The translations under genes and the position numbers were made by a program. 64,000 nt of DNA from the NCBI GenBank assembly GCA_025698895.1, contig JAILWO010000003.1:310001-374000 (forward strand). The letters run 5' to 3'. The notes below the pieces were generated by a model. That model was given only the letters and a program-made list of their open reading frames with translations, made no database searches and had not been told where the DNA came from. The DNA is from Rhizobiaceae bacterium (lineage in GTDB: Bacteria > Pseudomonadota > Alphaproteobacteria > Rhizobiales > Rhizobiaceae). Below, in pieces: positions 1 to 8,544 of the stretch (the first letter of the stretch is position 1; each line of letters opens with the position of its first letter).

Positions 1-647
1 TGAGCCAGTCGTAGAAGATGCCGCCGATGCCGCGCGGCTCGTCGCGATGCGGCAGGAAGAAATACTCGTCGCACCACCGCTTGTAGCGATCATAGTCCAC
101 GATCGTGGCGTGCTTGTCGCAGGCGAACTTCAGCGCCTTGTGAAAGGCGATGCTGTCGGGGTCGTCCTGCGTGCGGCGGCGATCCAGCACCGGCGTGAGG
201 TCCGCGCCGCCGCCGAACCATTGACGCGACGTGACGACCATGCGCGTGTTCATGTGGACGGCCGGCACGATGGGGTTCTGCGGATGGGCGATCAGTGAAA
301 TGCCGGATGCCCAGAAGCGCGGATCTTCCTCCGCGCCCGGGATCTGCTTGCGGAATTCGGGCGAGAATTCGCCATGCACCGTGGAGGTATGGACGCCGAC
401 CTTCTCGAAGACCCGGCCGCGCATCATTGACATGACGCCGCCGCCGCCGCGCCCCTCGTCGCGCACCCAATCGGTCTTTTCGAACCGCTCCGGCGCGAGA
501 TGGGAGAGGGGGCCGGTCAATTCCTGCTCGAGCTGCTCGAAGGCCGCGCAGATGCGGTCGCGCAGTTCCTCGAACCAGGCGCGGGCCCTGAGCTTCTTGT
601 CCTCAATATCGTCGTCCAGGCCGATCCTGATCTCGGGGCGGTCCATG
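1..647 (-). CDS. hemF: Oxygen-dependent coproporphyrinogen III oxidase, C-terminus cut off by window edge
   Basis: HemF oxidatively decarboxylates coproporphyrinogen III to protoporphyrinogen IX using O2, in the cytoplasm, late in haem synthesis. About 215 N-terminal residues are visible, starting MDRPEIRIG; the reading frame is still open at base 1, so roughly the last third (family about 300 residues) is outside. Visible family hallmarks are the [13 protein letters not shown] stretch, [10 protein letters not shown], the [15 protein letters not shown] segment, [10 protein letters not shown], and [16 protein letters not shown] at the edge. The gene is divergent from the small gene starting at 771. 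High confidence from motif order. Confidence 0.95.
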
Positions 648-770
648 AGCCGTCTCCATTTGCGCGCTGCCTCTCTAGACACAGCGCTCATGGCCCCGCA
701 AGCGGCGAAGCGACTCGCCTTTGCTCCCAGGGACGCCTATCTTGGCGTGGTTCACGCAGGAGGCGATGCC

Positions 771-1031
771 ATGCGCGTTCCACCGAGACCACCGCTGAGC
801 GGGCTCAAGCGGCAGCTCGACCGTTCGCGCGAGGACCAGGGCATGCGCCTGCCGCGCGACGGCTTTTTGCGCGAGACCTTCGCGCTGCCGCGCACCGACG
901 CGCGCGCCAAGGCGCGCGAATGGTTTGACCGCTGGCCGAAGCAGGCCTACTGGACGGAGATCGAGAGCTGGTCGGAACTGCCTGGCGACGTGATCGAATT
1001 CACGATGCGTCGGCTGCCGACAGCGGACTGA
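771..1031 (+). CDS. Small basic protein of unknown function
   Basis: An 86-residue, Arg-rich soluble protein (begins MRVPPRPPLSG, ends RRLPTAD). I do not recognise a named domain. The start was chosen because an AGGAGG-like ribosome site (CAGGAGGC) lies just before the ATG at 771; the frame stays open much further upstream, but that stretch lies antisense to hemF and shows no protein-like composition. A central segment rich in Trp and acidic residues (AREWFDRWPKQAYWTEIESW) suggests a real folded protein. There is no signal peptide or membrane segment. It faces the end of the unknown gene at 1053-1682 with a 21-base gap. Confidence 0.6.
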   Translation: MRVPPRPPLSGLKRQLDRSREDQGMRLPRDGFLRETFALPRTDARAKAREWFDRWPKQAYWTEIESWSELPGDVIEFTMRRLPTAD

Positions 1032-1052
1032 CGCTCGCCCAAGGAGCAAATG

Positions 1053-1682
1053 TCAGATTGATTCCAGGTGAATCCTGATCTTGCGGCGGGCATCCATGAG
1101 CGCCTGATAGGGCTGCGAGTCGGACAGGGAGACCTTGAACCGTCCCGCGTCGGCCGTCCCGTCGGGATAGACGTTGAGCGCGATGATGAATTTGCGGCCG
1201 GGTTTCGCGCCGGGTGGAAGCCCCGGACGGGCCACGATCTTCCACTGCAGCGCGCCGCCGCCCATCGGGTATTGGATATCGGGTGTCATCGACGCCTGGT
1301 GCCGGAGTTCCGTCAGAACCTTGGCGATCCGCCGTGGCCCCTTGAGGGGGATACCGGCCAGGACCTGCTTCTGAAGCTGCTGATAGCCGGTTTGTCCGCG
1401 CTCCTTGACGATCTGGTCGTGGACGCGTGTCCGGTTCTGGTCAGCCGTTTCGTCCCGGAGCGGGAGCCCGAGCCGCCCGCCAGATCGCAGGGTCGTGCCG
1501 CCGAACTCGAAGTCCTCTGGCTCGAGCTTTTCGGCGAGGACCGCAATCGAATAGCCTTGTGCGAAACGCGCGGGATTGATCCCCAGCATGGTGGCGAGCG
1601 CCTGAGGCGGACGCGGACCGATCTTGTCCACGGTGGTGACGTCGCCAGTCAGATAGACGCTCGATAGAATCTGGATCGGCAC
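1053..1682 (-). CDS. Uncharacterised protein, GTG start
   Basis: A 209-residue protein of unknown function. It starts at a GTG preceded by a good GGGGGAG ribosome site six bases away. It has no signal peptide and no membrane segment. The C-terminal half (LQWKIVARPGLPPG, then KFIIALNVYPDGTADAGRFKVSLSDSQPYQALMDA) looks like a beta-rich domain, and the middle (LTELRHQASMTPDIQYPMGGG) is helical. The base composition matches its neighbours. It lies 71 bases downstream of trmL on the same strand and could be co-transcribed with the NAT-trmL pair. No function can be assigned. Confidence 0.6.
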   Translation of the reverse strand: MPIQILSSVYLTGDVTTVDKIGPRPPQALATMLGINPARFAQGYSIAVLAEKLEPEDFEFGGTTLRSGGRLGLPLRDETADQNRTRVHDQIVKERGQTGYQQLQKQVLAGIPLKGPRRIAKVLTELRHQASMTPDIQYPMGGGALQWKIVARPGLPPGAKPGRKFIIALNVYPDGTADAGRFKVSLSDSQPYQALMDARRKIRIHLESI

Positions 1683-1753
1683 CGTCGGCTCCCCCGGTTG
1701 CTGCGCTGATCCGCTCCACTAGCATCGACGCGACGACCGCGGCGTGAACAGGT

Positions 1754-2266
1754 TCACGTTTCGACGGCCATCCGGACGCCAGTTCGCGCAACGTCGCGCA
1801 TCCCAATCTGCCGCACCGCCTCGCCGGTCGCCATCGCGGCGGCCATCGCCAGATTGAGACTGCGGCCGCCGCCGGGCATCGGAATGAGGAGACGTTCGTC
1901 GGCGGCCGCGTGGACGTGGTCCGGCACACCGGCCGACTCGCGTCCGAACAGAAGGGTATCTCCCGGGACGAAGGCGAAATCCGTGTAGGGGACCGTTGCC
2001 TGCGTGGTGAAGAGGAGCAGCCTTCGTCGGTCGCCGTCCCGCTCGCTTGCGAAGGCCTGCCAGTCGATGTGACGGGTGAGCGTCGCCATCTCGACATAGT
2101 CCATGCCGGCGCGGCGCAGGGCCCGGTCGGCCATGTCGAAGCCCGCCGGGCCGATGACGTCGACGCCGACGCCCATGCAGGCGGCCAACCGCAGGATCGC
2201 GCCCGTGTTGCCGGCGATGTCGGGCTGGTAGAGCGCGATGCGAAGATCGTTTGCAGTCGCGCTCAA
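1754..2266 (-). CDS. trmL: tRNA (cytidine/uridine 34-2'-O)-methyltransferase TrmL
   Basis: A SPOUT-fold methyltransferase of 170 residues that, in the TrmL family, 2'-O-methylates the wobble nucleotide of leucine tRNAs using S-adenosylmethionine, working as a dimer in the cytoplasm. Diagnostic motifs are the N-terminal [21 protein letters not shown], the [11 protein letters not shown] motif, and the knot-forming [23 protein letters not shown]. The length is typical (about 155-170). The start overlaps the end of the arylamine N-acetyltransferase gene by four bases (ATGA type), implying translational coupling. High confidence. Confidence 0.93.
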   Translation of the reverse strand: MSATANDLRIALYQPDIAGNTGAILRLAACMGVGVDVIGPAGFDMADRALRRAGMDYVEMATLTRHIDWQAFASERDGDRRRLLLFTTQATVPYTDFAFVPGDTLLFGRESAGVPDHVHAAADERLLIPMPGGGRSLNLAMAAAMATGEAVRQIGMRDVARTGVRMAVET

Positions 2267-3132
2267 GCCGCTGCCTCCACGAGCACATGCTTCGCTTTAA
2301 CCATCGCCTCGAAGTCCGTTCGATCCGGGACTTCGATGTCGAACCGTGAATCGAGAATATCGGCGAGTTCGGCGGGCGATCCGATCGTCTGTCGCTCGGT
2401 CTGGCCGGTGGTATGGTGTATCGTGAAGCGACCGCCGCCGATGGCGTAGCGGGCATCCGGCGCGACCTTCGCGGCGATCAGTCCGGTGACGAAATGCGAT
2501 GCCGGATGCGTGGATATGAACCAGTTCGACACAGAATAGTCGACATCGAACGCCGCGGCGAGATCGAAGCGGTACAGGACGCGCCATTCGTCGCCGAGCC
2601 TTGCCTCGATGTGAAAATGGCCATTCCGTTCCAGAATGCGGAAAGGTTCGTGCGAGGTCACCTGCTCCAGGCCTGGCTGCAGGATCAGCGGCGCCGTCTG
2701 CGTCAGCCCGCCGAAGCCCACGTCGGCGATCCAGATCTCGCTGTCGAAGTCGACGCGCAGCAGATGGTGGCTGCGCGCGGTCATCGCATCGGCGGACTGC
2801 CCCCAAAGAACCCTCGCCGCAAGGCCCGAGATCTCGAAGCCCAGCGATGTCAGGACATGGCTGAAGAGCAGGTTCTGTTCGTAGCAGTAGCCACCGCGCC
2901 GGCGGCGCACCAGCTTGTCTTCCACGGCCGGAAGTTCGAGCGAAACCGGCCGGCCCAGGAAAGGATCCAGGTTCTCGAACGGGATGGCGGCCGGGTGCAG
3001 GCGATGCAGTTCGCGCAATACTTCCATTGTCGGCGCGCGAGGCCCCTCATAGCCGATGCGCGCGAAATAGGCGTCGAGGTCCACGGTCGGCGCGCCGGGG
3101 CCCGACCGCCGGGGTGCAACGGTTTTGGACAA
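2263..3132 (-). CDS. Arylamine N-acetyltransferase (NAT family)
   Basis: A 289-residue cytoplasmic acetyl-CoA:arylamine N-acetyltransferase, which in bacteria acetylates aromatic amines and hydrazines. The cysteine-protease-like triad is complete: Cys83 in [10 protein letters not shown], His122 in ARSHHLLRV, and Asp137 in WIADVGFGG, with the family's usual 15-residue His-Asp spacing. The N-terminal [12 protein letters not shown] motif is also typical. The start is a TTG with an AAGGGAG ribosome site seven bases upstream; no ATG nearby fits better. It carries about 14 extra N-terminal residues compared with shorter homologues. It is the upstream partner of trmL. Confidence 0.92.
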   Translation of the reverse strand: MSKTVAPRRSGPGAPTVDLDAYFARIGYEGPRAPTMEVLRELHRLHPAAIPFENLDPFLGRPVSLELPAVEDKLVRRRRGGYCYEQNLLFSHVLTSLGFEISGLAARVLWGQSADAMTARSHHLLRVDFDSEIWIADVGFGGLTQTAPLILQPGLEQVTSHEPFRILERNGHFHIEARLGDEWRVLYRFDLAAAFDVDYSVSNWFISTHPASHFVTGLIAAKVAPDARYAIGGGRFTIHHTTGQTERQTIGSPAELADILDSRFDIEVPDRTDFEAMVKAKHVLVEAAA

Positions 3133-3221
3133 GCGGCTTCTCCCTTGTTGACGAAGGTGACGTTCCTGTCTTCGGCTCTCTGTAGGACTTCAAGCGTGGT
3201 TGAGGTCAAGAGCGGTCCGGA

Positions 3222-3674
3222 TCACGCGCCGGTCGGCGTGTCGCCCATCCAGTAGCGTGGACCGGAGCCACGGCGCGCGGCGTTGTCGGCCGGATTGACC
3301 AGCTTGCATTTGCTCATGGACAGGCAACCGCATCCGATGCATTCGGTGAGGCCGGCCTTGAGCTTTTCCAGTTCGGCGATGCGCGCATCTATGCGGCGGG
3401 ACCAGTTGGCGGATAACTTCTTCCAGTCGGTCTTGGTGGGTGTCCTGCCCTCGGGAAGCTTGTCCAGCTCTCCGGCGATTTCCTCCAGCGTCAATCCGAC
3501 CTTCTGCGCGAAGACGATGAAGGCGATGCGCCGCAGGGCCGACCGGGGGAAGCGCCGATGCCCCGAGGGTGCGCGCTCCGAGCGGATCAGCCCCCGTTCC
3601 TCATAAAAGCGAAGGGCCGATGCCGCCACGCCCGAGCGCCGGGCGATCTGACCGATCAGCAAAGTCGTTTCCAT
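3222..3674 (-). CDS. soxR: Redox-sensitive MerR-family regulator SoxR
   Basis: A 150-residue [2Fe-2S] transcription factor. Residues 5-70 form the MerR winged helix (LLIGQIARRSGVAASALRFYEERGLI), followed by a dimerisation helix. The cluster ligands are C112, C115, C117 and C123, in the exact CIGCGC(5)C spacing of SoxR. In SoxR the oxidised cluster untwists promoter DNA and activates transcription in response to redox-cycling compounds. A near-perfect SoxR box lies 42 bases upstream at 3717-3732, shared with the divergent gene at 3800. No soxS is present, as expected outside enteric bacteria. Confidence 0.95.
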   Translation of the reverse strand: METTLLIGQIARRSGVAASALRFYEERGLIRSERAPSGHRRFPRSALRRIAFIVFAQKVGLTLEEIAGELDKLPEGRTPTKTDWKKLSANWSRRIDARIAELEKLKAGLTECIGCGCLSMSKCKLVNPADNAARRGSGPRYWMGDTPTGA

Positions 3675-3716
3675 TCGCGCAACTCCATCCGCGAAAGCGG
3701 CATGTTTCCTCTTGAT

Positions 3717-3732
3717 CTCAAGTTAACTTGAA
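3717..3732. promoter_or_regulatory. SoxR box
   Basis: CTCAAGTTAACTTGAA matches the known SoxR operator core (CCTCAAGTTAACTTGAGG) except at the outer bases, and is symmetric about the central TTAA. It lies between soxR and the divergent gene at 3800, so it probably controls soxR itself, that gene, or both. Seen directly in the sequence; the function follows from the known SoxR site. Confidence 0.85.
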
Positions 3733-3799
3733 CTTGTAGAAGGGGTCAAATTACGCCGGCCTGCGACGGGTAATATGGCTGGCGAAACAGGAGACGATC

Positions 3800-4276
3800 A
3801 TGTCGAGCAACAGAGACATCACCCGAATCGACGCCGACAGGCCCGCCCGTCAGCGTATCCGGGACGAGGTGTCGTCGTGGTACGGCGTAACCACGGCGAT
3901 CGGCAGCCATGGCGAGCTTTCCTTCAGAGTCGGCGAGCGGGAGATCGGCCATCTGCATGGCGATGCGGTCGCTCATTTCCGGTTCGAGGAAGCCGTATGG
4001 GCACAACTGCGCGCGATCGGACGGATCGACGTTCATCCTCTCTTCCCTGACAGCAAAGGCCTGGCTTCGCGGCGTATGGCGGCCGAACGGGATGTCGACG
4101 ACGTGATCGCGCTGATGCGGCTGAATCACGAACTGGCGTTGCGCCGCCTCGAGCGCCGGGCCGACCGTGCGGCATCCCGCGCGGACAACCAGGCGTTGCC
4201 GATCGGCAACGCCACGCATCCCTGGTCGATGCCGTTGCACGGGGGTACTGGCGCAATCAGCGAGGGAGGTCTATAA
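3800..4276 (+). CDS. Luciferase-domain (DUF5519-like) protein, probable SoxR target
   Basis: A 158-residue soluble protein. Residues about 18-100 (RIRDEVSSW, then FRVGEREIGHLHGDAVAHF, then HPLFPDSKGLASRRM) resemble the short 'luciferase family' or DUF5519 domain found beside redox regulators; its biochemical activity is unknown to me. The start has a CAGGAG ribosome site seven bases upstream. The last roughly 30 residues look unlike the rest, contain a perfect 22-base palindrome in the DNA and may be a late extension. The gene is divergent from soxR across a SoxR box, which suggests induction by redox-active compounds. Confidence 0.7.
   Translation: MSSNRDITRIDADRPARQRIRDEVSSWYGVTTAIGSHGELSFRVGEREIGHLHGDAVAHFRFEEAVWAQLRAIGRIDVHPLFPDSKGLASRRMAAERDVDDVIALMRLNHELALRRLERRADRAASRADNQALPIGNATHPWSMPLHGGTGAISEGGL
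4192..4213. repeat. Perfect 22-base palindrome inside a gene's 3' end
   Basis: The arms GGCGTTGCCGA and TCGGCAACGCC are exact reverse complements with no spacer. The element falls in the last 30 codons of the luciferase-domain gene. There is no T-run, so it is not a normal terminator. It could be a cruciform or mRNA hairpin, a protein-binding site, or a copy of a dispersed palindromic element. Confidence 0.7.
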
Positions 4277-4461
4277 GCGCGGCTTCCGCAACCGAGCCGA
4301 GGGAGACATCGATGAACGATTGGATGTGCTTCATCTGCGCGCGCCTCCGAGAGCCTGCGCACGCCTGACGGCGGATTCGGTTTCAGCCTCTTTCCCACGA
4401 TACTGGCAATCCAGGACCGGACTCCGCCGGAACCCAAGTTCCGATACGATGGAGTCCATCC

Positions 4462-4737
4462 ATGCATGCCAAGAATCCACGACGCGACGAGTCGCGCCAC
4501 AGCCAATCCAACGCGACCGGGACCGCGCCGACATCCGGCGCCGGGATCACCACCGACTCCCTGTCGGGGCCGCTGAAAACCGCGCTGCAAAAGAGCGCGG
4601 TCCCGGGCCTGTCCGGCGCGGCCGAACCCGGCAACAACACCAAGGGCGGCACCAGTCGTCCCGATCAGATCAACAAGGCGACCAAACCGGCATCCGGAAT
4701 GAAGAATTTTTCCGGCCGCCGCAGCGGGCACCGCTAG
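4462..4737 (+). CDS. Small Ser/Thr/Gly-rich hypothetical protein
   Basis: A 91-residue, low-complexity, probably disordered protein (begins MHAKNPRRDESRH, ends NFSGRRSGHR), rich in Ser, Thr, Gly, Asn, Arg and Lys, with no signal peptide or membrane segment. A weak GGAG ribosome site precedes the ATG by eight bases. It ends 24 bases before the first ABC exporter gene and could be its operon partner. The 185 bases between 4277 and 4461 hold no convincing gene. If this gene is not real, 4277-4761 is a 485-base non-coding stretch. Confidence 0.45.
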   Translation: MHAKNPRRDESRHSQSNATGTAPTSGAGITTDSLSGPLKTALQKSAVPGLSGAAEPGNNTKGGTSRPDQINKATKPASGMKNFSGRRSGHR

Positions 4738-4761
4738 AGCCACGGACAAGGCAACAGACAG

Positions 4762-6654
4762 ATGTTCAAATGGTTCGAGAACAGGCTGAACCCGTTTCCG
4801 TCCGAGGAACCGGTCGAGCCGCCCCGCACGCTGGTCGGCTTCTGCCTGCACTACACGCGAGGTTCGTGGCCCTTCATCGCGATCGACGCCGTTTTGGTGG
4901 CGGCGATCGCGATCACGGAGGTGTGGATGTTCGGCTTCCTGGGGTCGATCGTCGACTGGCTGTCGGCGCAGGACCGTGAGACTTTCCTCCAGACCGAGGG
5001 CTGGAAACTGGCTGGAATGGCGTTCGTGGTGCTGGTCCTGTTGCCGCTCACGGTGCTGGGCCAGTCGCTGGTGCATACCCAGACGCTGATGGGCAACTAT
5101 CCCATGCGCATCCGCTGGCAGGTGCATCGCTACCTTCTCAAGCAGTCGATGACCTTCTATCAGGACGAGTTCGCCGGACGCATCGCCACCAAGCTGATGC
5201 AGACGGCGCTCGCCGTGCGCGAATGCGTCATCAAGCTGATCGACGTCCTCAACTATGTCGCGGTCTATTTCCTCGGCATGCTTGTGATTGTCGGGTCGTC
5301 CGACTGGCGGTTGGCCATGCCGCTGGCAGGCTGGCTGGTCGGCTATGTCCTTCTGCTGCGCTATTTCATTCCCCGCCTTGGCAGGGTCTCGGAGGAACAG
5401 GCAGATGCGCGCTCGATGATGACCGGACGCGTCGTCGACAGCTACACCAACATCCAGACCGTCAAGCTCTTCAGCCACGCACGACGCGAGGCGTCCTTCG
5501 CAAAGGAGGGCATGTCCGGCTTCCTCGACACCGTCTACCGTTCGATGCGGCTGGTGACGAGCCTCTATGGCTGCCTTTACCTGCTCAATTCGGTGCTGCT
5601 CGTCGCGGTTTCTTCGCTGTCGATCTGGCTGTGGCTGTCCAACGTCGTTTCGGTCGGTGCGGTCGCGGTCGTGATCGGGCTGGTGCTCAGGCTCTGGGGC
5701 ATGTCGCAATGGATCATGTGGGAGGTCTCGGCGCTCTTCGAGAATGTCGGCACCGTGCGCGACGGCATCAATTCGATCTCGCTGCCCAGGCTGGTCGAGG
5801 ACAGGCCCGGCGCGCGCGAGATCACAGTGCCGAAGGGCGGCATCGAGTTCGACAATGTGCGCTTTCATTACGGCAAGCAGAGCGGCGTCATCGAGCGGCT
5901 GTCGCTGACGATAGCGCCCGGCGAGAAGGTCGGCGTGGTTGGCCGTTCGGGCGCGGGCAAGTCGACGCTGGTCAACCTGCTGCTGCGCTTCTACGACATT
6001 GAGGGCGGCCGCATCCTGATCGACGGGCAGGACATAGCCGAGGTCACGCAGGATTCGCTGCGCGCCAATATCGGCATGGTCACACAGGACACCGGACTGC
6101 TGCATCGCTCGGTGCGCGACAACATCCTTTATGGCAGGCCTGACGCGACCGACGAGATGATGGTCGAGGCGGCGCGTCGGGCGGAAGTGACCGATTTCGT
6201 CGACCAGCTTTCCGACGCCAAGGGCCGACGCGGCTATGACGCCCATGTCGGCGAACGCGGCGTGAAGCTGTCGGGCGGCCAGCGCCAGCGGATCGCGATC
6301 GCGCGCGTGATGCTGAAGGACGCGCCGATCCTGATCCTGGACGAAGCGACGTCGGCGCTGGATTCGGAGGTGGAGGCGGCGATCCAGGCCAATCTCTACA
6401 GGTTGATGGAAGGCAAGACGGTGATCGCAATCGCGCACCGGCTGTCGACGATTGCCGCCATGGACCGTCTGATCGTGATGGATCATGGCCACATCGTGGA
6501 AGAGGGCACGCATGACGAACTGGTTGCCAAGGGCGGCCTCTACGCCCAGTTATGGATGAGACAGTCGGGCGGCTTCCTGCTGGACGAAACAAGCGATCCG
6601 GCGATCGAGGCGAAGGCGGACGGGGACCGAGCGAAGGATATGGCGGCGGAATGA
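4762..6654 (+). CDS. Half-ABC exporter (TMD-NBD fusion), first of a pair
   Basis: A 630-residue inner-membrane protein: an N-terminal six-helix ABC exporter domain (about residues 25-340) and a C-terminal ATPase. ATPase motifs are Walker A GRSGAGKST near residue 394, signature LSGGQ near 503, Walker B ILILDEATSALD near 523 and the switch His in IAHRLST. The lengths and the YQDEFAGRIATKLMQ coupling region are typical of exporters related to multidrug/lipid flippases. It overlaps the next gene by four bases (ATGA), so the two half-transporters probably form a heterodimer. Substrate unknown. Confidence 0.92.
   Translation: MFKWFENRLNPFPSEEPVEPPRTLVGFCLHYTRGSWPFIAIDAVLVAAIAITEVWMFGFLGSIVDWLSAQDRETFLQTEGWKLAGMAFVVLVLLPLTVLGQSLVHTQTLMGNYPMRIRWQVHRYLLKQSMTFYQDEFAGRIATKLMQTALAVRECVIKLIDVLNYVAVYFLGMLVIVGSSDWRLAMPLAGWLVGYVLLLRYFIPRLGRVSEEQADARSMMTGRVVDSYTNIQTVKLFSHARREASFAKEGMSGFLDTVYRSMRLVTSLYGCLYLLNSVLLVAVSSLSIWLWLSNVVSVGAVAVVIGLVLRLWGMSQWIMWEVSALFENVGTVRDGINSISLPRLVEDRPGAREITVPKGGIEFDNVRFHYGKQSGVIERLSLTIAPGEKVGVVGRSGAGKSTLVNLLLRFYDIEGGRILIDGQDIAEVTQDSLRANIGMVTQDTGLLHRSVRDNILYGRPDATDEMMVEAARRAEVTDFVDQLSDAKGRRGYDAHVGERGVKLSGGQRQRIAIARVMLKDAPILILDEATSALDSEVEAAIQANLYRLMEGKTVIAIAHRLSTIAAMDRLIVMDHGHIVEEGTHDELVAKGGLYAQLWMRQSGGFLLDETSDPAIEAKADGDRAKDMAAE
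6262..6388 (+). repeat. ATPase-core repeat, copy 1
   Basis: This 127-base stretch, covering the LSGGQ signature through the D-loop, differs from 8199-8325 in the partner gene at only 7 positions by my hand count. The rest of the two genes is much more diverged. Confidence 0.75.
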
Positions 6655-8540
6655 GCGACGACACCGCGCGGGTCGATCTGGGAGAGAGGCTCTGGCGCTC
6701 GGCGGAAGGCGTTATAGAACCGTTCGCCGACACCGACCGGCCGGTGCTGCCCCGCGATGCGTGGCAGTTCATCCTGTTCTTCGCGCGCCAGGCCAAGGGG
6801 CCGTTCATCCTGCTCCTGATCGTCGGCGGACTATCGGGCGCGATCGACGCCGCGCTCTACTGGGCGCTGGGGCGGCTGATCGACATACTGGATATGTCGA
6901 CGCCGGCGACGCTGTTCGCCGACCACTGGCCGCATCTCGTCGGTTTCCTGGTGCTTGTCCTAGTCATCCGCGCGGCGGTCATGATCGGCAACGCCGTGGT
7001 GGAACAGCAGATTGTCGTGCCGAGCTTCTACCAGCTGGTGCGCTGGCAGGCCTTCCGGCGGGTGATCGAGCAGCCCTACGAATTCTACCAGAACGATTTC
7101 GCCGGCCGCATCGCGACCAAGATCCTGCAGGGTGGCGAGGCGACGGGCGATTTCATCGTGTCCTCGCTGCAGACGCTTTGGAGCTTCCTCACCTTCCTGG
7201 TGCTTGCCGGAACGATCCTGTCGGTCATGGACCCGCTGATGGGGGTGGTGCTTGCGCTGTGGCTGGCGAGCTACCTCGTCTCGGCATGGTACCTTCTGCC
7301 GCCGCTGCGCGCGGCTGGGCGCCGCTCGGCCGACGAGCGTTCGGTTCTGAACGGACGGCTGGTCGACGCCTTCACCAACATCCTCGCCGTCAAGCTCTAT
7401 GACAGCGGCCGGCGTGAGCATGGCTTCGTGCGAGACGGCATGGCCCGGTATCTCGACGCGGTACGCGGGCTGACGCGTTCCATCACCAAGGTGCGCGGCA
7501 CGGTGGCCATTCTCAATGGCTTCATGATGGCGGCGGTGGCGGTGCTTGCGATAAGAAGTTGGTCGGCCGGCGCGGCCTCGACCGGCGAGATCGCGGCGGC
7601 GCTCGGGCTGGTGTTCCGGCTCAACCAGATGTCGGGCTACATGATGTTCAACATCAACGGCTTGATCCGCAACTTCGCCACCGTCCAGGATGCCACCGGC
7701 ACGATTTCGGTCGAGCCGAAGCTCAAGGACGATCCCAGCGCGGAGATGATGGCGCGCGCGAGCGGTGATATCCGCTTCGAGAACGTCTCGTTCAACTACG
7801 GAAAGGCCGACGGGACCGAGGGCATCATCGAAGGCCTGAGCTTGCATATCAGGCCCGGCGAACGGGTGGCGCTGGTCGGGCCCTCGGGCGCGGGCAAGAC
7901 CACGATCGTCAACCTGATGCTGAGGCTGTTCGACGTGGAGGATGGGCGCATCCTGCTCGACGGCCGCGACATCCGCTCATTGACCCAGGGCTCGCTTCGC
8001 GAACAGTTCGGCGTCGTCAGCCAGGAGCCGATGCTGATGCATCGGTCGATCCGCGACAACATCGCCTATGGTCGCCCGGACGCGACCGAGGCCGAGATCG
8101 TCGCGGCGGCCCGGCGTGCCCAGGCGCATGATTTCATCATGGATGTCTCTGATCCGCGCGGCCGGACCGGCTACGACGCGCATGTTGGCGAGCGGGGAGT
8201 GAAGCTGTCGGGCGGCCAGCGCCAGCGCATCGCGATCGCGCGTATGATGCTGAAGAACGCGCCGATCCTGATCCTGGACGAGGCGACCTCGGCGCTGGAT
8301 TCGGAGGTGGAGGCGGCCATCCAGGACAACCTCGAAAGTCTCATGGAGGGAAAGACCGTGATTGCGGTCGCGCACCGGCTGTCGACCATCGCCGCGCTCG
8401 ACCGGCTGATCGTGCTCGACGAGGGACGCATCGTCGAGGATGGGCCGCATGCCGAGCTCGCTACTTCCGGCGGACTTTACGCCCAGCTCTGGAAGCGCCA
8501 GTCCGGTGGTTTCCTGCCGGGCAGGCTCGCCGCGGAGTAG
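6651..8540 (+). CDS. Half-ABC exporter (TMD-NBD fusion), second of a pair
   Basis: A 629-residue partner of the preceding exporter, with the same layout: membrane domain about residues 40-350 (YQNDFAGRIATKILQ matches the partner's YQDEFAGRIATKLMQ), Walker A GPSGAGKTT near 410, LSGGQ near 519, ILILDEATSALD and the switch HRLST. The start is the ATG overlapping the upstream stop (ATGA); longer in-frame starts inside the upstream gene are less likely. The pair looks like a tandem duplication. All catalytic motifs are present in both, so neither ATPase looks degenerate. Confidence 0.92.
   Translation: MSDDTARVDLGERLWRSAEGVIEPFADTDRPVLPRDAWQFILFFARQAKGPFILLLIVGGLSGAIDAALYWALGRLIDILDMSTPATLFADHWPHLVGFLVLVLVIRAAVMIGNAVVEQQIVVPSFYQLVRWQAFRRVIEQPYEFYQNDFAGRIATKILQGGEATGDFIVSSLQTLWSFLTFLVLAGTILSVMDPLMGVVLALWLASYLVSAWYLLPPLRAAGRRSADERSVLNGRLVDAFTNILAVKLYDSGRREHGFVRDGMARYLDAVRGLTRSITKVRGTVAILNGFMMAAVAVLAIRSWSAGAASTGEIAAALGLVFRLNQMSGYMMFNINGLIRNFATVQDATGTISVEPKLKDDPSAEMMARASGDIRFENVSFNYGKADGTEGIIEGLSLHIRPGERVALVGPSGAGKTTIVNLMLRLFDVEDGRILLDGRDIRSLTQGSLREQFGVVSQEPMLMHRSIRDNIAYGRPDATEAEIVAAARRAQAHDFIMDVSDPRGRTGYDAHVGERGVKLSGGQRQRIAIARMMLKNAPILILDEATSALDSEVEAAIQDNLESLMEGKTVIAVAHRLSTIAALDRLIVLDEGRIVEDGPHAELATSGGLYAQLWKRQSGGFLPGRLAAE
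8199..8325 (+). repeat. ATPase-core repeat, copy 2
   Basis: Second copy of the 127-base segment at 6262-6388 (about 120 identical positions), in the same reading frame and orientation. It suggests recent gene conversion or strong constraint at nucleotide level. Confidence 0.75.
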
Positions 8541-8544
8541 GGCA

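Noticed and set aside
4312-4365. An 18-codon open frame (MNDWMCFICARL...) with a GAGGGAG-like site ahead
   Set aside because: It could be a leader peptide, but it is too short to judge from one sequence, has no adjacent attenuator hairpin and no repeated control codons.
4126-6513. A 795-codon minus-strand open frame opposite the first ABC exporter
   Set aside because: It is antisense to intact Walker and signature motifs, and its own product is His/Arg/Asp-rich low-complexity sequence.
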